Shown: positions 46,342 through 58,694, counted from the stretch's first letter. The stretch is DNA of 64,000 nucleotides from Gnetum montanum (GCA_015680685.1 MNCI01008066.1:625755-689754), one strand, 5' to 3'. The notes: generated by a model from the sequence alone, not told the origin. A program made the numbers and translations.

Positions 46342-49242
46342 ATGGCTTTCGCAACTACTGCTACTAATGCCTTCAATGTTGAAGTTCCCATCATGGTTCA
46401 AGGCACCACAGGTGCCGAAAAACCACTCAACCTGACACTAGAAACACGTCGATCCCTTAGGATCCAAGATTGGGGGCCTAAGGGCTTGACCCAACAACAT
46501 GAGCACTATAACTTCCTCTATGCAAAGGTTTAGGCAAACCTAGCTTCGGATGTACACGAGTTTGAAGGTAAACGTAGCTTCAAGTTCACTTACTGCGATG
46601 GGAAGGAGCTTGTTCCCACTTTCCATACCTTTGACACAGACAAACCAAAGGCTTCTAGACCAGCTAATCCAGTTGGCCAGACTTAGGGAGCAACAGGACA
46701 CAACGTCTAACCAGGATGATGCCTTCCAAGATGGACAGGAGGAACTTGATTCCCAATCCGACGAGGGAGGTCAAACCAACCCCATTCCTATTCGTCCTAC
46801 CCAGTCCTTCTAGGTCAATCCGTTGTCTGTCACTACTCCCTTTGTGATCACACCTACGCTCCCACAGGCTACAATCATAACTACAATGGATAGCCATGTC
46901 ACCTTCCTGGCGTATCAATGTCCTTATTCCCCTATTTCATTTGCAGCAACTATGCCTTTACAAACTGCTTATTAGTCCATTCCTATAGCACATCACACAC
47001 CAATCACAGCTACCTTGCCACATGTTCATATTGTGCCTACTTCACAGTCGTACGTAACTTCTGTTTCCATTCCTACGTTCACGTCTGTTCCACCCACCGC
47101 GGCAGGCCCGGACCTGTCCACATGGTGGACCCCATTTACTTCTTCGCCTATTCCACAATCATCGTAGATGTTTCATTATGTTCACCCTCAGACCTACCAA
47201 ACCCCACAAACAATACAACCCAACATAGGGCTATGGTCTGTTCCCCCCGCAACACAAGCAATCTATCCAGTAGCTCAACCCGTGGTTGTTGCTCTAATAG
47301 CACCACCTACCGGGTGGTGGACAGCGCAAGCAGCACCATTCGCGGGGGCTATCCCAATGGTACCACCGATGGGCCACACCACCACCCCTGCCACTCCACA
47401 GAGGGAAGCTACCTCAGCAATTCCCCAATCATCAACAATGTCGCAGGATTTGGATTAAGCATTTTAGGTTATCCAAAACCTCACTGAGAAAATAAAACAC
47501 CTTAAAGTTGTTGGGTCTGACATGGTACAAGTCATGGACTTTTACCAAGATGACCCCATCAACCCTGCAATCCCTACTCTGATGTTACCCCCAGGGATGT
47601 CCCTCCCCCACTTCATGAAGTATGATGGGGAGTGAGATCCCAATGCACGTCTTATTACCTTTAGGTCTAAGTCTCTTCTATTGCAACAATGGCCGCACAC
47701 AGTTATTCGTGTCTTTGCTATGTCCCTAGTCGAGAAAGCCCTAGATTAGTACCGCACGTTGTCATGCTCATCTATTTCACCTCTAGAGGAGCTTCTAACG
47801 CAGTTCGTGATGTGCTTCAAGTATAACTTGAAGGCAAAAACCATGTTGGACCAGTTGATGAGTGTGAAGCAGGATCCTCTGGACCTAGTCCAGAAATTCA
47901 TCCAAGGTTGGAGTGCAACCCTTAACAAAATCTGCAAGCCCATTGCAGAGCCCCACTTGCTGGCCTTCTTTAAGGGTGCAATGAATGACTTTATCAAGTC
48001 TAAACTGTACTACCTCATCCTTCACATTCTTAGTCAAGCCTTCGCTCAGACCAAGAGTATACAAGACGTGACCAAGGCAAGCAAAGTCCTAGCCTACATT
48101 GCCTACAAAAACATGTTTACAAATAAGGACAAGGATAAAGCTCCAACAACCATAGTGGCTACTATGGCGACCGAGGCCAAGCCCAAACCTAGTAACAATG
48201 GTAACAATAATAACAAGAAACTAGCTGTACTCGCAACTAACCCCATGCCCAAGGAGGGCAATGTGCTGCAACCTCCATTGCCCGCACCTGAGACATCTGC
48301 ACAACCCAAGCCAAACTTTGAGCATAAAGATCACTCAAAGTACACCCCACTACCTCTCAAGCCTTCAGAACTTCTGAAACAGCTATTGGTGGTGGGGCAC
48401 ATCCAACACAAGCAAATGTCAGAAGAAGGAATCAGGAGACATTAATGCTACTGCGAGCTCTTTAGGAACCCCTCTTGGCCCTGCCCAATGAGCCCCCAGT
48501 TCCTAAGGGTTTCAGACTGGACAAGTTTTGTGACTATCACCAACAGTGTGGTCATAACACAGATTACTATCTAGCATTGCAGGATGACATACAGAGATTG
48601 ATCGATCAGGGAAAACTTGTATTGGACGAAAGAAACCCAGTATGCCCTGAGAACCAATCTATACATGTCTACATAGACCCCCTCAACACCAACAATGCTG
48701 GTTACGTCATCAACACCATCAGTATTGACAGTGATCCTAGGCCACCCCAACAGCCATTCATGGTCTGTGTGCCTCAGCATAGTGCACCAGCACCACCAGT
48801 GGCTAGCCGAAGCTCGCAACAGTCATTTGTTCTAAGAGTCCCTCCCTAGGAATCCATCTCCACACCACCTGTTAGCAAAACCACACTACCCCACCCATTA
48901 ACATCGTTAGCTCCGTTCATCATCAGGGGGCTAATTCCTTTAACAGCCCCTACCCCACGCAAGACAGTTGAACAACCTTCTTGTCCCAAAAAATGAGAAG
49001 TGCATTTCACAGGTGAGACATCGTGAGGAAGTACCACCCCTAGTACTTCCAAGCCTATGTCTCCACCCCCTGCATCTATGCCATCATCACCAAAGATGAA
49101 CGTTGCTATAACCGCACAATCCACACTGCCCTACCAAAAAGGGTCTAAACCTAGATCCAAAGTCACCCCTCCTCAAGAAATTCGTCTTCTGGGACGAATC
49201 GAAGAAGGGGAAAGTGTTAAATAGGGGAGTGACCAAGACCTC
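46342..49242 (+). pseudogene. gag of B2
   Basis: Best preserved gag of the B family. MAFATTATNAFNVEVPIMVQ (start chosen by comparison with B1; an upstream in-frame ATG at 46303 is not conserved), DLSxxTRRSLRIQDWGPKGL-type part, VQANLASDVHEFEGK, a Pro/Thr-rich linker, then the capsid core LPPGMSLPHFMKYDGE, TFRSKSLLLQQWPHTVIRVF, SISPLEELLTQFVMCFKYNL and DPLDLVQKFIQGWSATLNKI (47759-48445 is open for 228 codons). Zinc knuckle CDYHQQCGHNTDYC at about 48530. Then a Pro-rich linker and PPQEIRLLGRIEEG into the protease. A handful of stops and one or two frameshifts. Confidence 0.85.
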
Positions 49243-50135
49243 TTGGATGCCCTCACTCAGGTTAAACAAGCTCTAAAACAAAAAAATGCTACACTAAGCT
49301 TGTACGACCTAATCATGATGTTTGTCCCACACCATGAGGCTCTGATCCGCATGTTGACAGTGATTCCAGCCAACGAATATATGCCTATGGAAGAGGAAGT
49401 GATCCACTCAGTCGTGCTTCCCTTCACACCTGTAGAGCCAAAACCGCCTCAACTAACTTTCTGTGATGAATCCATTAGGGAAGATCCCGAAAGGGGTCAA
49501 GTGACTACAGCACCTCTTTTCATCACAATTTGGGTCGGCCAACACTAGATCCAAAGGGTACACGTTGATGATGGGGCTGCTGTGAATTTCATCCCCTTTT
49601 CTTTTGTGGACAAGTTGGGCTTGGTCAACCAGATCAAACCCACAACAACGTCATGCTTGAGGTCATTCAACGGGGCATGCGTCCTAGTGAAGGGCATGAT
49701 CTACATAGACTTGGTGGCAAGGGACCAATTCCCCACAAACGCAACATTCATCGTGGTCGAGGAAATTCCCAGGTTTAACCTAATCTTGGGGAGATCATGG
49801 TTAGCACAACTTAGGGCTATCTCTTTGCCCATTCACCAGGAAATGCACCTACCATATGCAGGTAGGGAGGTGGTGATCCATGGTGACGAAGTAACAGCAC
49901 AAGTGATCAATAACATAGACATGGAGTAGGGCTTAGAGGTCGTAACCTCTGAGAATGAAGTGCCTACTTACGCACACATTAACGATTCAGTAGGAGAATT
50001 GGCTCAGTAGATAGGTCTCCAAAATGAAAGCGCGTGGGTTGAGTTACCCTTCCAAGCAGGGGCCAATGATGTAAATGAAGGCCCTTGCAAAGCGCCTTGG
50101 CCTTACGCTCCACTCAATCCATGATGGGTCAAGAA
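49243..50135 (+). pseudogene. Aspartic protease domain of B2
   Basis: Continues gag without a gap: ALTQVKQALKQKNATLSLYD, then QVTTAPLFITIWVGQH, a stop, VHVDDGAAVNFIPFSFVDKL with the active-site Asp, GMIYIDLVARDQFPTNATF, FNLILGRSWLAQLRAIS. After a TAG at 49927 the reading continues (LEVVTSENEVPTYAHIND, ESAWVELPFQAGANDVNEG) to a possible splice donor AAG/GTAACT at 50136. Confidence 0.8.
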
Positions 50136-50860
50136 GTAACTACGCATAATGTAGCAACCCCACTTCTTCTTGCCCAATCACCATCCTTTGCACATTACCA
50201 TCTTTCGTTGTTTACAATCCATCTATCTACATATGTTACCAGTTAGCCGTTGTTCAGGTTGTCAACGTATCGCCTCTTTGGCATGCTAAGAAATGGCCCA
50301 AAATGGCCTAAAACTAGCAATGGCCTGAAATGGCCTAAAACTAGTAATGGTCCAAAACGGTCTAAAACTAGCAATGGCCCGAAACAGCCTAAAAGTAGCA
50401 ATGGCCCGAAACGACCTAAAACTAGCAATGGTCCGAAAAGACCTTAAACTAGAATTTTTAGCGTAGTGTACCATTCTCATCACCAGTCTGGAAAGACCTT
50501 AAACTAGCAATCCTAGCGTAGCAACAACTTTAATGATCTGAAAAGACCCTAAACTAGCAGTTCAATCTGTTATACGTTCGCAGTCCGCAAGGATGCTAAA
50601 CTAGCAATCTCACGTTTTTGCATCGGAAATTTTGCATTTCTTAGCAGCTTCACATTTTCACATCGATAATTTTACATTTCCTATTTTAGCAGCTTTGCAT
50701 CTCCATGCTATAGCGGTCTACCATGACTTTAAACTAGCAAAATTTTATTCTTTACATCATGCTTCGCTAGTTACATCTCATCATTGCTTTGCAAGTTTTC
50801 GTTATACGCGATTACTACCAACAGGTGCCTCTTAACCAAGCTTTCATCTCATCTTGACAG
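50136..50860 (+). repeat. Putative PR-RT intron of B2 with tandem motif array
   Basis: Non-coding 725 bp between protease and RT. Begins GTAACT and ends TCATCTTGACAG, both acceptable plant splice sites. Inside, 50285-50720, more than ten units of (A)ATGGxCCxAAAxGxCCTTAAACTAGC repeat every 26-30 bp and then more loosely. Ogre elements are known to carry a spliced intron at this position; that this one is spliced is inference. Confidence 0.65.
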
Positions 50861-51922
50861 GTTAAGAAAAAAAATGGAAATCCATAACGATCTCTCCACG
50901 CCTTTGTCCCTAGCAGGTCCACATGGCAAGCTTGCAGGAAAATTGAACCCAAACCTAATCAACTGGGGGTCAACTACAAAAAGTACCATAGCATCTTTAG
51001 AAACATCCCCAGACTGGCCTGAGCATCTGGTCTGAACTCTAGATTTTGAGGTTGGGGATGTGACTGAGGACCCTCTCATCGATACGCCTGTGATCACGTC
51101 CAAGGGGGAAGCAGAAACCTTAAAACTTAGCTCCCTCCTAGATGCAAAGATGCATGAAAATGTAGCCAAGATTCTGCAAGACAACATCAAAGTCTTCGCA
51201 TGGTCATACAGTGACATGTCAGGTTTAGACCTGAGGCTGATACAACACAACATCGTCCTAGACCTGTGCATGAAGGCAGTTAAGCAGAAGCCTCATAAGA
51301 TCAAACCAAAAATTGTGCTAGCCATAAGGGACGAAATCACAAAGCTATACCAAGCTAGTTTCATCCATGCAATTGATTATTCGAAATGGGTGTCCAACAT
51401 CATCATAGTTTTTAAGAAAACGGGAGGAATATGAATCTGTATAGACTTCCAAGATCTGAACAAAGCAACGATCAAGGATGATCTCCCACTTTCAAGCATT
51501 GATCAACTCATTGACACTACGGCTGGTCATGCCCCGCTATCCTTCATGGATGGTTTCTCCAACTACAACCAAATTCGTATCAACACGGAGCATCAACTAA
51601 CAACAACCTTTATGACCCCATGGAAGACCCTTTGTTACATCATGATGCCTTTTGGTCTCAAGAACACCGGGGCAACCTATCAACAAGCCATGACTTACAT
51701 CTTCAGCGACTACATCCTAGAAACATTAAACGACTACGTGGATGATATAGCAATCAAGTCCAAGGAGGCAACTGATCACCCATGCGATCTAGGGGTAGTC
51801 CTTAAGTGTTGTGAAATGCATGATTTGTGCCTTAATCCTAAGAAGTGTGTCTTTGGGGTAAAAACTATATGCATGTTAGGATTCGTAGTATCGAAGGCCA
51901 GAATACGGGTGGGTAGTCCAAG
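50861..51922 (+). pseudogene. Reverse transcriptase domain of B2, 3' truncated
   Basis: MEIHNDLSTPLSLAGPHGKL near the acceptor, then KLSSLLDAKMHENVAKILQD, FAWSYSDMSGLDLRLIQHNI, FIHAIDYSKWVSNIIIVFKK, one stop, IDFQDLNKATIKDDLPL, LSFMDGFSNYNQIRI, MMPFGLKNTGATYQQAM and the intact catalytic box LNDYVDDIAIKSKE. The frame ends at KARIRVG (about 51920), where B1 continues with RNase H; B2 instead passes into A3 sequence. Least damaged RT in the window, but not functional. Confidence 0.88.
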
Positions 51923-51926
51923 GTAA

Positions 51927-54500
51927 GGATACAAGACTAGCATAGGGACAACACCTCACATTATCCCAAGAATTCCTCCAAGCCATCTAGGATTGATCCA
52001 TGTTGACCACAGTCATCATGAAAATTAACTTCAAGCCATTCATGGAATTTTTCCCTGAGGAGGTCAAAGCTCAACTTTAGGCATCGCCTTTATGGCACAT
52101 TCTTTCTAAAAGTGGGGAATGGTACCTTAGTGAGACATATCCATTCTAGCACAATAAAGAGGAGGGAACCACTATCAACATTGACAAAGTCTCTATTTTA
52201 TTCTTAGTTAAGGCCTTCACAAAGGCACTGAACATACCAAATGTGGGGGCCAAGGTAGCACACCTATCCATAAGGTTTAACATAGGAACAAGGAAGTTGT
52301 GGTTAAAGCAAGCACATAACAAAGAAAATAAAATATATAGTAAGCTTACTCTAGAAGAAAGGATCTATTTCAAAATTAGCACATACCATCTCTTCCTCAC
52401 TAAAGGGCTCAATAAAATATCAACCTACATGGCTAGCAGAAGTGCAATCTTGATGGGTAAATACAATGCTAACCTTGCCCAATTATACTTCATGGATATG
52501 AAATGGTGGTTTAAGGAAAGAAAGGAAAGGGAGCTAATACTTTCATTTCCTTGCCTAATCAGAATGTTGGGCAAGCACGCTAGAATCCTAGGTTACACCA
52601 ATGATGTTCCAAGGAGGGTGCAAAATGCTTCATTCTCTAAGTTGCTCAAACTAGCAGCACCAAGGAAAGACCTTGGTGATGAACAAGAACAAGAACTAGA
52701 GAAGGAGACAAAACAGGAACCACAAAAGGAACCAAAGCAACAACTAGAGCAACGACGAGAACTACAAGTTCCACTACCATTGCTGTAAGATTATAGTCTT
52801 CAATGAGCAATATGTAGAAAATTGCTAGAACTCTCAACTGGCGAAGTAAGAATGAATTCAACCTCCTCTAATTCATTTATGTTATTGTTTAGCCTATAGT
52901 TTCTATCAATCCATCAAGGGCAAATTTCTTTGCAATTAGAATAAGAAGCCTAGTGATCATAGTAGATCTCTAGAAATGATGCATCTTTCCAAATGATGCT
53001 TGAAATGAGAGAAGGTGCCATAGTCAAGGTCATGTAGAATGAAGATGCAATAGGCATAGTAGAAGTAATAATAGACCACATTAAAGAATCCTTTAATGTG
53101 CTTGTTGTATTCTTGGTGAACTTAACTAGAGCTCAAGATGCACAAATGTTAGCCAAGACTTTGATGACTCCTATGACTCATGAGGATGTGCTTCATAGAT
53201 TGCTACAAACTGGGAAAGTTATGAAAACCCTCTTCAACATCCCTAATAATTTCACTATAGTAAAATTCAATCTCATAGCCACCAAGGAAAAATTGTTCAT
53301 GGCACAAACTAGGGCAGAGCATGTAGAAGCAAAAGTCCATCGATTACAACAAGAGCCTGTCACCCTAAGAATCAAAAGAAGGGATCCTTCCCAATTCGTT
53401 GAGCCTGACCAATTGGAAAAATTTTGAATAGAGCAACTGGGCCAATTGATTAAGAAGAATAGAGCAGCTAAATAAGAAAAGGAGAAAGTGGTCTAGAATT
53501 CCTTAGCCACCGAAGCCCAAGCATATGCTCATGTGAAGGCATTGACTACTGCACATGCAAAAAACAAGAAACTTGCTGCTAAAAATGCAAGGTTAACCAC
53601 CATCAAGAAGCAAAAAAACATTTTGGAAGAGAGCATCCACTAGTTGAGGAAACAACTAGTGAGTTTCAACCAGTACATAAGTAGATTGTCTAGAGGGAAG
53701 CAAACCCTCTCAATGGAGGAGGTACATGCAATACGCCAAAAGTATGCAATTGAAATAAGCGTGTGGTAGAATGAGAACAAGAAGCACAAGAAGCTAAAAG
53801 AGCACTTTTGGAACCAAATTAGCATGTACAAAAAATTTAATGAGAAAGAAATCTAGATGGCAAAGGCCTACATCAATTTCATATCAGTGTAAAATCCTAA
53901 CTGGTAGCCCATCTTGGATAGCTACGCCCTAGTTCACCAAGTGGAAGTGAAAAACAAGGACCAGAAAATTGAAGATTTGAAAGAGTACATGATGTTAGCT
54001 ATCACTATGCTAACCTTACCATGTTGATAGAAAGTTGGCCTAGAAATGAATTGAAACAGTGAGTAGTAGCCACCTATGCCTTATATGAAAAAGAGTTTGC
54101 AGATAGGAAAGACATTCTACAAAAACTCCACGTGGAAAACTCAAAATTAGAAATAATTAAGGCTTGCTACCATGGGCAAAGAGATGTAGCCTTAGACTTG
54201 GCCAAGAGATTAATACATTATCATGAATTAAGAAAAGAGGCCAAGGCTTTTAAGAGGAATGAAGGTAGTTTGCGGTGTGGTATGTGAAAGCAAATGAGAT
54301 GTTCCCATAGCTACCATGTCTATGAGATGTACTAATTCCATCACACATCAGATCATTAGCCTAGATGGTGCATGACCTAAAATAGAGGAGGAGAAATTGT
54401 AGGCACTCCTAAATCACTACAAATATTAGAAGCCTAATGACAAAATAAAGTGACCAATGGAAGATCCACCACCTCTAGGAACTACATAAGTTTCTCCAAT
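51927..54500 (+). pseudogene. Accessory gene of A3: helical domain plus coiled coil
   Basis: Homologue of the A2 accessory gene in the other orientation. 52243-52788 is open: KVAHLSIRFNIGTRKLWLKQ, LTLEERIYFKISTYHLFLTK, STYMASRSAILMGKYNANL, ARILGYTNDVPRRVQNASF, then a Glu/Gln-rich repeat (EQEQELEKETKQEPQKEPKQ). 53098-53427 matches the A2 part HIKESFNVP..TRTQLDLISTKEKL (here FNLIATKEKLFMAQTRAEHV). The rest to about 54400 is coiled coil with stops. The 5' end, with exon 1 and promoter, is missing at the junction with B2. Confidence 0.7.
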
Positions 54501-54659
54501 TTTGTTGTTTTGTAGTGTCATGTCCATTTTTGTAAAACACCACTACATCATGAAAGAGTAAGCTTGTGTATTTATTAGAGTCAATTAATAATCCCATACC
54601 TTTCCAATATTTTGTAAAGAACTTGTTCCTTATTTTGTTTAACTTGCGGATGAGTTTTC

Positions 54660-54676
54660 ATTTAGTCGTGGAGGTA
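54660..54676 (+). promoter_or_regulatory. Polypurine tract of A3
   Basis: TTTAGTCGTGGAGGTA directly before the LTR, matching the A2 tract in inverted orientation. Confidence 0.6.
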
Positions 54677-55552
54677 TGATAAGTCATGTTTTTGTAGGGC
54701 TCTAATATCATAGCTACATTATTGGGTATCTCATATAGGGGCACAACCTCTAATGTCGAGGATCCAATATCACCCCTTCAATGCTAGCCTCTAAATACCA
54801 CACTTGGGTGCATGGTTTGTAGAGAGGGAGAAATAGATTTGAATAGATTTTAGACATAGAGAAGTTTTGTTAGTTTGTTTTTAGTGCATGCCCATAGTGT
54901 AATGTTAAGTGATTGTATGACATCCTTATTTGAGTGTGACATACTTGGACACATTACATGTTTTGCAATAAAGATCAAGATTACTTCCATCTTTGCAACA
55001 TCCACTTAGCTTTATTATTATTTTTAATTACTTAAATTCTTAATTTTTTTTCTTAGTTAATGTTTATCATTTATTGATCTTTATTATTTTTGTCATTAAG
55101 TCAATGAGTATAACTAATCACAAGCACTTAAGTGAAATTACTTGTTAACCTAGTAGTGTTATCATTTGGTATGGCTAGTAACGGTATGCTTGGTAATCCT
55201 AACAATAGTTGCTTGAAGTCCAAGGTGTATACAAAAGGTTAGGAATGGATACTCATCACATGTAGGCTATTTTAGACATTACTTTCCATTATTAGTTAGT
55301 TAAATAATTAATTTCCTTATTATCATTTAGAGTAGCCCAAGGTCAAAACAACATCACTTATCATATGCCTCACTTTGGACTAAACCATACATGACAAAGC
55401 TACCACTAGTCCAAGTGGGAAGACATTGAACTACAATCAAGACATAATGATCTAGATGCCACAACTAGTTCCATCCACAAAATTCAATTGAATCGTGCAT
55501 GAACACTTGTGATTTGTATGGTTGGGCTTAAGGGGTACCTCACCACTCATCA
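54677..55552 (+). repeat. 3' LTR of A3
   Basis: 876 bp, TGATAAGTCATG to CACTCATCA, homologous in inverted orientation to 853-1657 and 5492-6343. Decayed GATATC-type words at 54710-54780 (CTAATATCATAG, CCAATATCACC). With the A2 LTR at 5492 it forms the outer ends of the composite inside F, both being 3' LTRs pointing away from each other. Right flank ACTTG differs from the left flank AAGAG. Confidence 0.85.
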
Positions 55553-55639
55553 ACTTGGTACCAAGAAAATATTCTAAAATTAAATTAGATTTCTTCTAAT
55601 TATTTACAAAAAGGATAAAAGTATGATTTACGTTTCAAA

Positions 55640-56369
55640 TATAGATTATATGTACTCAAAGTATTATGAAATTAATTGTTAAAAGAGGATCATACTAGTA
55701 GCTATGTACCTTAGAGGTGATAAAATATTTTGAATCTTAAAATTTTAATATTAGTGACTTAACATGAAGCAAGAGACAACTGAATTTATTTTTAACTGCT
55801 TAATTTGTCAACAAGTTAAAGTTGCAGATTAGAAGCCAGGAGGATTACTTCATGTTCATGAAATACCCCAATGAAAGTGGAAGGTCATTAGCATGGATTT
55901 CATTTTGGAATTACCAAGGACTAGAAGCAAATATGATGCTATACTAATAATGATGGATTTGTTAATAAAATCTTTTTTTTTTCTTGCTACTTGCTTAACT
56001 ACAACAACAAAAGATCTTGCTACTTGCTCAACTACAACAACAAAAGATCTTGCTAAGTTATTTATTAAGGAGATTGTACCCCATATCTAGTTTAGCTACC
56101 ATTCATAAGCATTTATGGGGTTGCTACCAATTGTTTAGCTCAGATATCTGCTTTATTCATATCTATGTACTAAATTAAGTATAATTTTCTTTATCATCCC
56201 TAAACATATGAGTAAATAGAGCAAGTAAATTGAGTCCTAAAAGACATGTTCTAGGGTTGTGCACTTTAATATAAGGAGGAATGAGAGGAAATGTTGCCTT
56301 TAGCAAATCTTACATATAACAATAGTTATCAAGAAAGTATTAAAGATACTCCTTATGAGATACTTTATT
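55640..56369 (+). pseudogene. Integrase core of element F
   Basis: After a decayed zinc-finger part (MKQETTEFIFNCLICQQVK at about 55763) comes GGLLHVHEIPQWKWKVISMD, FILELPRTRSKYDAILIMMD (catalytic Asp in MMD), a tandem duplication, then KLFIKEIVPHI and, near 56320, a decayed ITIVIKKVLKILLMRYF block that corresponds to the NNSYQASIKMAPYEALY region. Typical Del/Tekay-type chromovirus integrase, colinear with the gag at 4790. Confidence 0.85.
55982..56050 (+). repeat. 34-bp tandem duplication inside F integrase
   Basis: CTTGCTACTTGCTxAACTAC followed by AACAACAAAAGAT, two adjacent copies with one difference, then the start of a third (CTTGCT). It inserts 11-12 residues into the integrase core. 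Confidence 0.85.
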
Positions 56370-56940
56370 GTTACATCCCCATTCCCAAATGATGTTGCTA
56401 CATAACAAAGATGGTGCCTCTTTATAACAATTATTATCATTATTGTAATAAGACTTGAAAGGGTAGTTGTAATTGAGACCTCAAAGGGAGCATTGTAATA
56501 ACATATGTGTCTCCTAAGGTAACATTTGGAGGTTTAACCTAAGACATTTATACCTAGACTTAGAGGTTGTGCTAGCATGGGATGGTGGAGCCAGTAAAAG
56601 AAAGTCATGAGAGCTAGGTGAAGTGAGACAAGAAGTGATGGCCATCCCTTCTAGTCAGGTAATAACCCTAACCATGGTGGCAATGCTAGATTGCCTCTAA
56701 GGGATAGATGACAAAGGAAGAAAATCCCAAAGAACACTCTCAAAGCATGATCCAAATGCTCCATTCTAAATCAATAAAGCATTCTTTTATTTTCTCTTTC
56801 TACATTTTCCCTATTATTTCCTTTACACATAAGGCTGAATGTTACATATATTTGACATTTGTTATATTATCTTCTTATGCATAATGTCTCATATAATACA
56901 TATTTTACATTTTCCATGACATCTGAGGACAAGATGTCAT
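56370..56940. mobile_element. Probable solo LTR or similar insert in F integrase
   Basis: The integrase reading stops after ..YEILY and resumes in recognisable form only near 57060. The intervening 570 bp start TGTTACATCCCCATTCCC, a common LTR start, contain an AATAAAGC polyadenylation-like word (56780) and have no protein. No clear target duplication was found, so the right end is approximate. Confidence 0.4.
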
Positions 56941-57551
56941 ATTTATGGTAGGTTATGTCAATCACCTATTTGGTAAACCACTATGGAGGATAGGATGTAG
57001 TTAACTATAGACTTGATTGATCAAACAAAAAAACATGTTTGCATAATCCAAGAATATATTACGGTTCACTAGGATAGATGAACCAAGTATGCTAACTTTA
57101 GAAGAAGACCTCTTAAATTTTAAGTTAGTAATTATCTCTTCTTCAAAGTATCTTCCTTGAAATAATTGATGCGATGTAAGCAGAGAGAATAATTAGCTAA
57201 AAGATATCTAGGTCCATTTGTAGTAAATAAAATTGGAAAAGTAGCATATCATTTAGCCTTACCACCAAGTTTAGGAGGTATTTACAATGCTTTTTATTTT
57301 TCTCTCTTAAAGAAGTATGTTTCAAATGAGAGCCATGTTATAGAATGGGAAGAAATATCTCTACAACTAACTATTATTTATTAAGAATATCCCATAAGAG
57401 TTATAAATAGAAAATAAAGGAAATTATGAAGTAAAGTAATTTCTATGCAAAGGTCCTTTAGGAACAACATGGAAATCAAGAGACAACTTGGGAAACTAAA
57501 GTAGATATATTTCTTCAATTTTTCAAGATGAAAATTCTTAAATGAGGGGAG
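56941..57551 (+). pseudogene. C-terminal integrase and chromodomain-like end of F pol
   Basis: LIDQTKKHVCI-type block, RRPLEFQVSDYLFFKVSSLK, KRYLGPFVVNKIGKVAYHLA, LPPSLGGIYNAFYFSLLKKY, SHVIEWEEISLQ and, decayed, YPIRVINRK, SKVISMQRS, QLGKLK, i.e. GPF/Y motif followed by a chromodomain-like tail as in Tekay/Del elements. Ends with MKILNEGSV at the polypurine word AAATGAGGGGAG, where E is inserted. Confidence 0.82.
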
Positions 57552-58678
57552 TGTAGATAATTGAACTTAGAAGGGGGCATGAATAAGTTCCCCAAATTAA
57601 AACTTTGTAATACAAAAGCACATAAACCAAATTTAACATTGTTCCCCAACTTGGATAGTCCACACTCCAAGGGTAGATTGCAAGCACACCTTCAAACTTT
57701 ATTACTCTCAAATGCGATTGAAGGGTCCACACCCTATATAGTGTTCAATCCCTACTCTAGATTGTTGTGCCAAAACACCAGCCACTTAACCATGCAAGGT
57801 CCTGTTAGGCTTCGAATGTGATTTCTAGGCTTCCACAACCCTTACAACATTAAGCTCTACTCTGAAGTGTTGTACTATAGCACCAACAATTGAATCCTGC
57901 AGGATCTCAACAAGCTCAAGCAAGATGCCTTCCAACAAGAAGCACATCAACCCCACAGGGCAATAAGAGAGAAAAATTACAAGGGATAAATGCAACTCAA
58001 TTTGCTTATGCTTGTACATTGAGGTACAGCACATTTTTACAATGAACAAATGATGATACAATGAAGAGCAAAAAAGATTCTGATGATTCAAAAAATGATT
58101 ATACAATTATTACACATAATCTTTCAATTTTTCCAATGAATATGATGTCTTCTTATCTCTTTCATGCTTCTAAATCCATCTTAGAACTTGTGTAATGGCT
58201 AGGCAATAGTCACTAATGGTCATGGAAAACATCTTCTTCATGCCTGAGACATAGTTCTACATTTGCCTTCTATTTTGGGAAGACGTCTTTGTTTGAGAAA
58301 GACATCTTTCTAAAATCTTCATTCTTGGAAGACATCTTTGTCAAATGGAAGATGTCTTTCTAAAACTAACCTACATTCTATGAAGATGTCTTTGCCTAAT
58401 GGAAGATGTCTCTGCATAAAGAAAGATGTTTGTTGTTTCTTGAAGATGTCTTTGCCTATGTTCACTCCAATTCTACCAAGATGTCTATTGTTTCTTAGAG
58501 ATGTCTTTCTTCATCTTCATTTTTGCATCATGTATTCTTCATTTCTTGTCCAAAATCTTGCACAATCCAAATCTCAATCCAAGTTATTGTCCTACAAGCA
58601 CAATAATCACACACATACAAACAACCTTGTCTTTCATTTTTCTTAATGTCTTAACATACCAGAACCAAAAGGTCCACA
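57552..58678 (-). repeat. 3' LTR of element E
   Basis: 1127 bp, plus-strand TGTAGATAATTGAAC to ..GGTCCACA. Aligned with 63031-64000. Minus-strand TATA GAACACTATATAGGG at about 57733-57747. U3 array at 58266-58525: about ten copies of GAAGATGTCTTT/GAAGACATCTTT in both orientations. Confidence 0.88.
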
Positions 58679-58694
58679 ATATTCCCCTTTTTGA
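58679..58694 (-). promoter_or_regulatory. Polypurine tract of E
   Basis: Minus strand AAAAAGGGGAATAT abuts the 3' LTR. A second purine tract (CCAAAAAGGGGGAGAAG) lies 75 bp inside at 58755-58771; several tracts are usual in Sireviruses. Confidence 0.65.

Noticed and set aside
50243-50483. Repetitive proteins in all frames over 50285-50450
   Set aside because: Translation of the tandem intron array; repeat length about 27 bp keeps all frames open.
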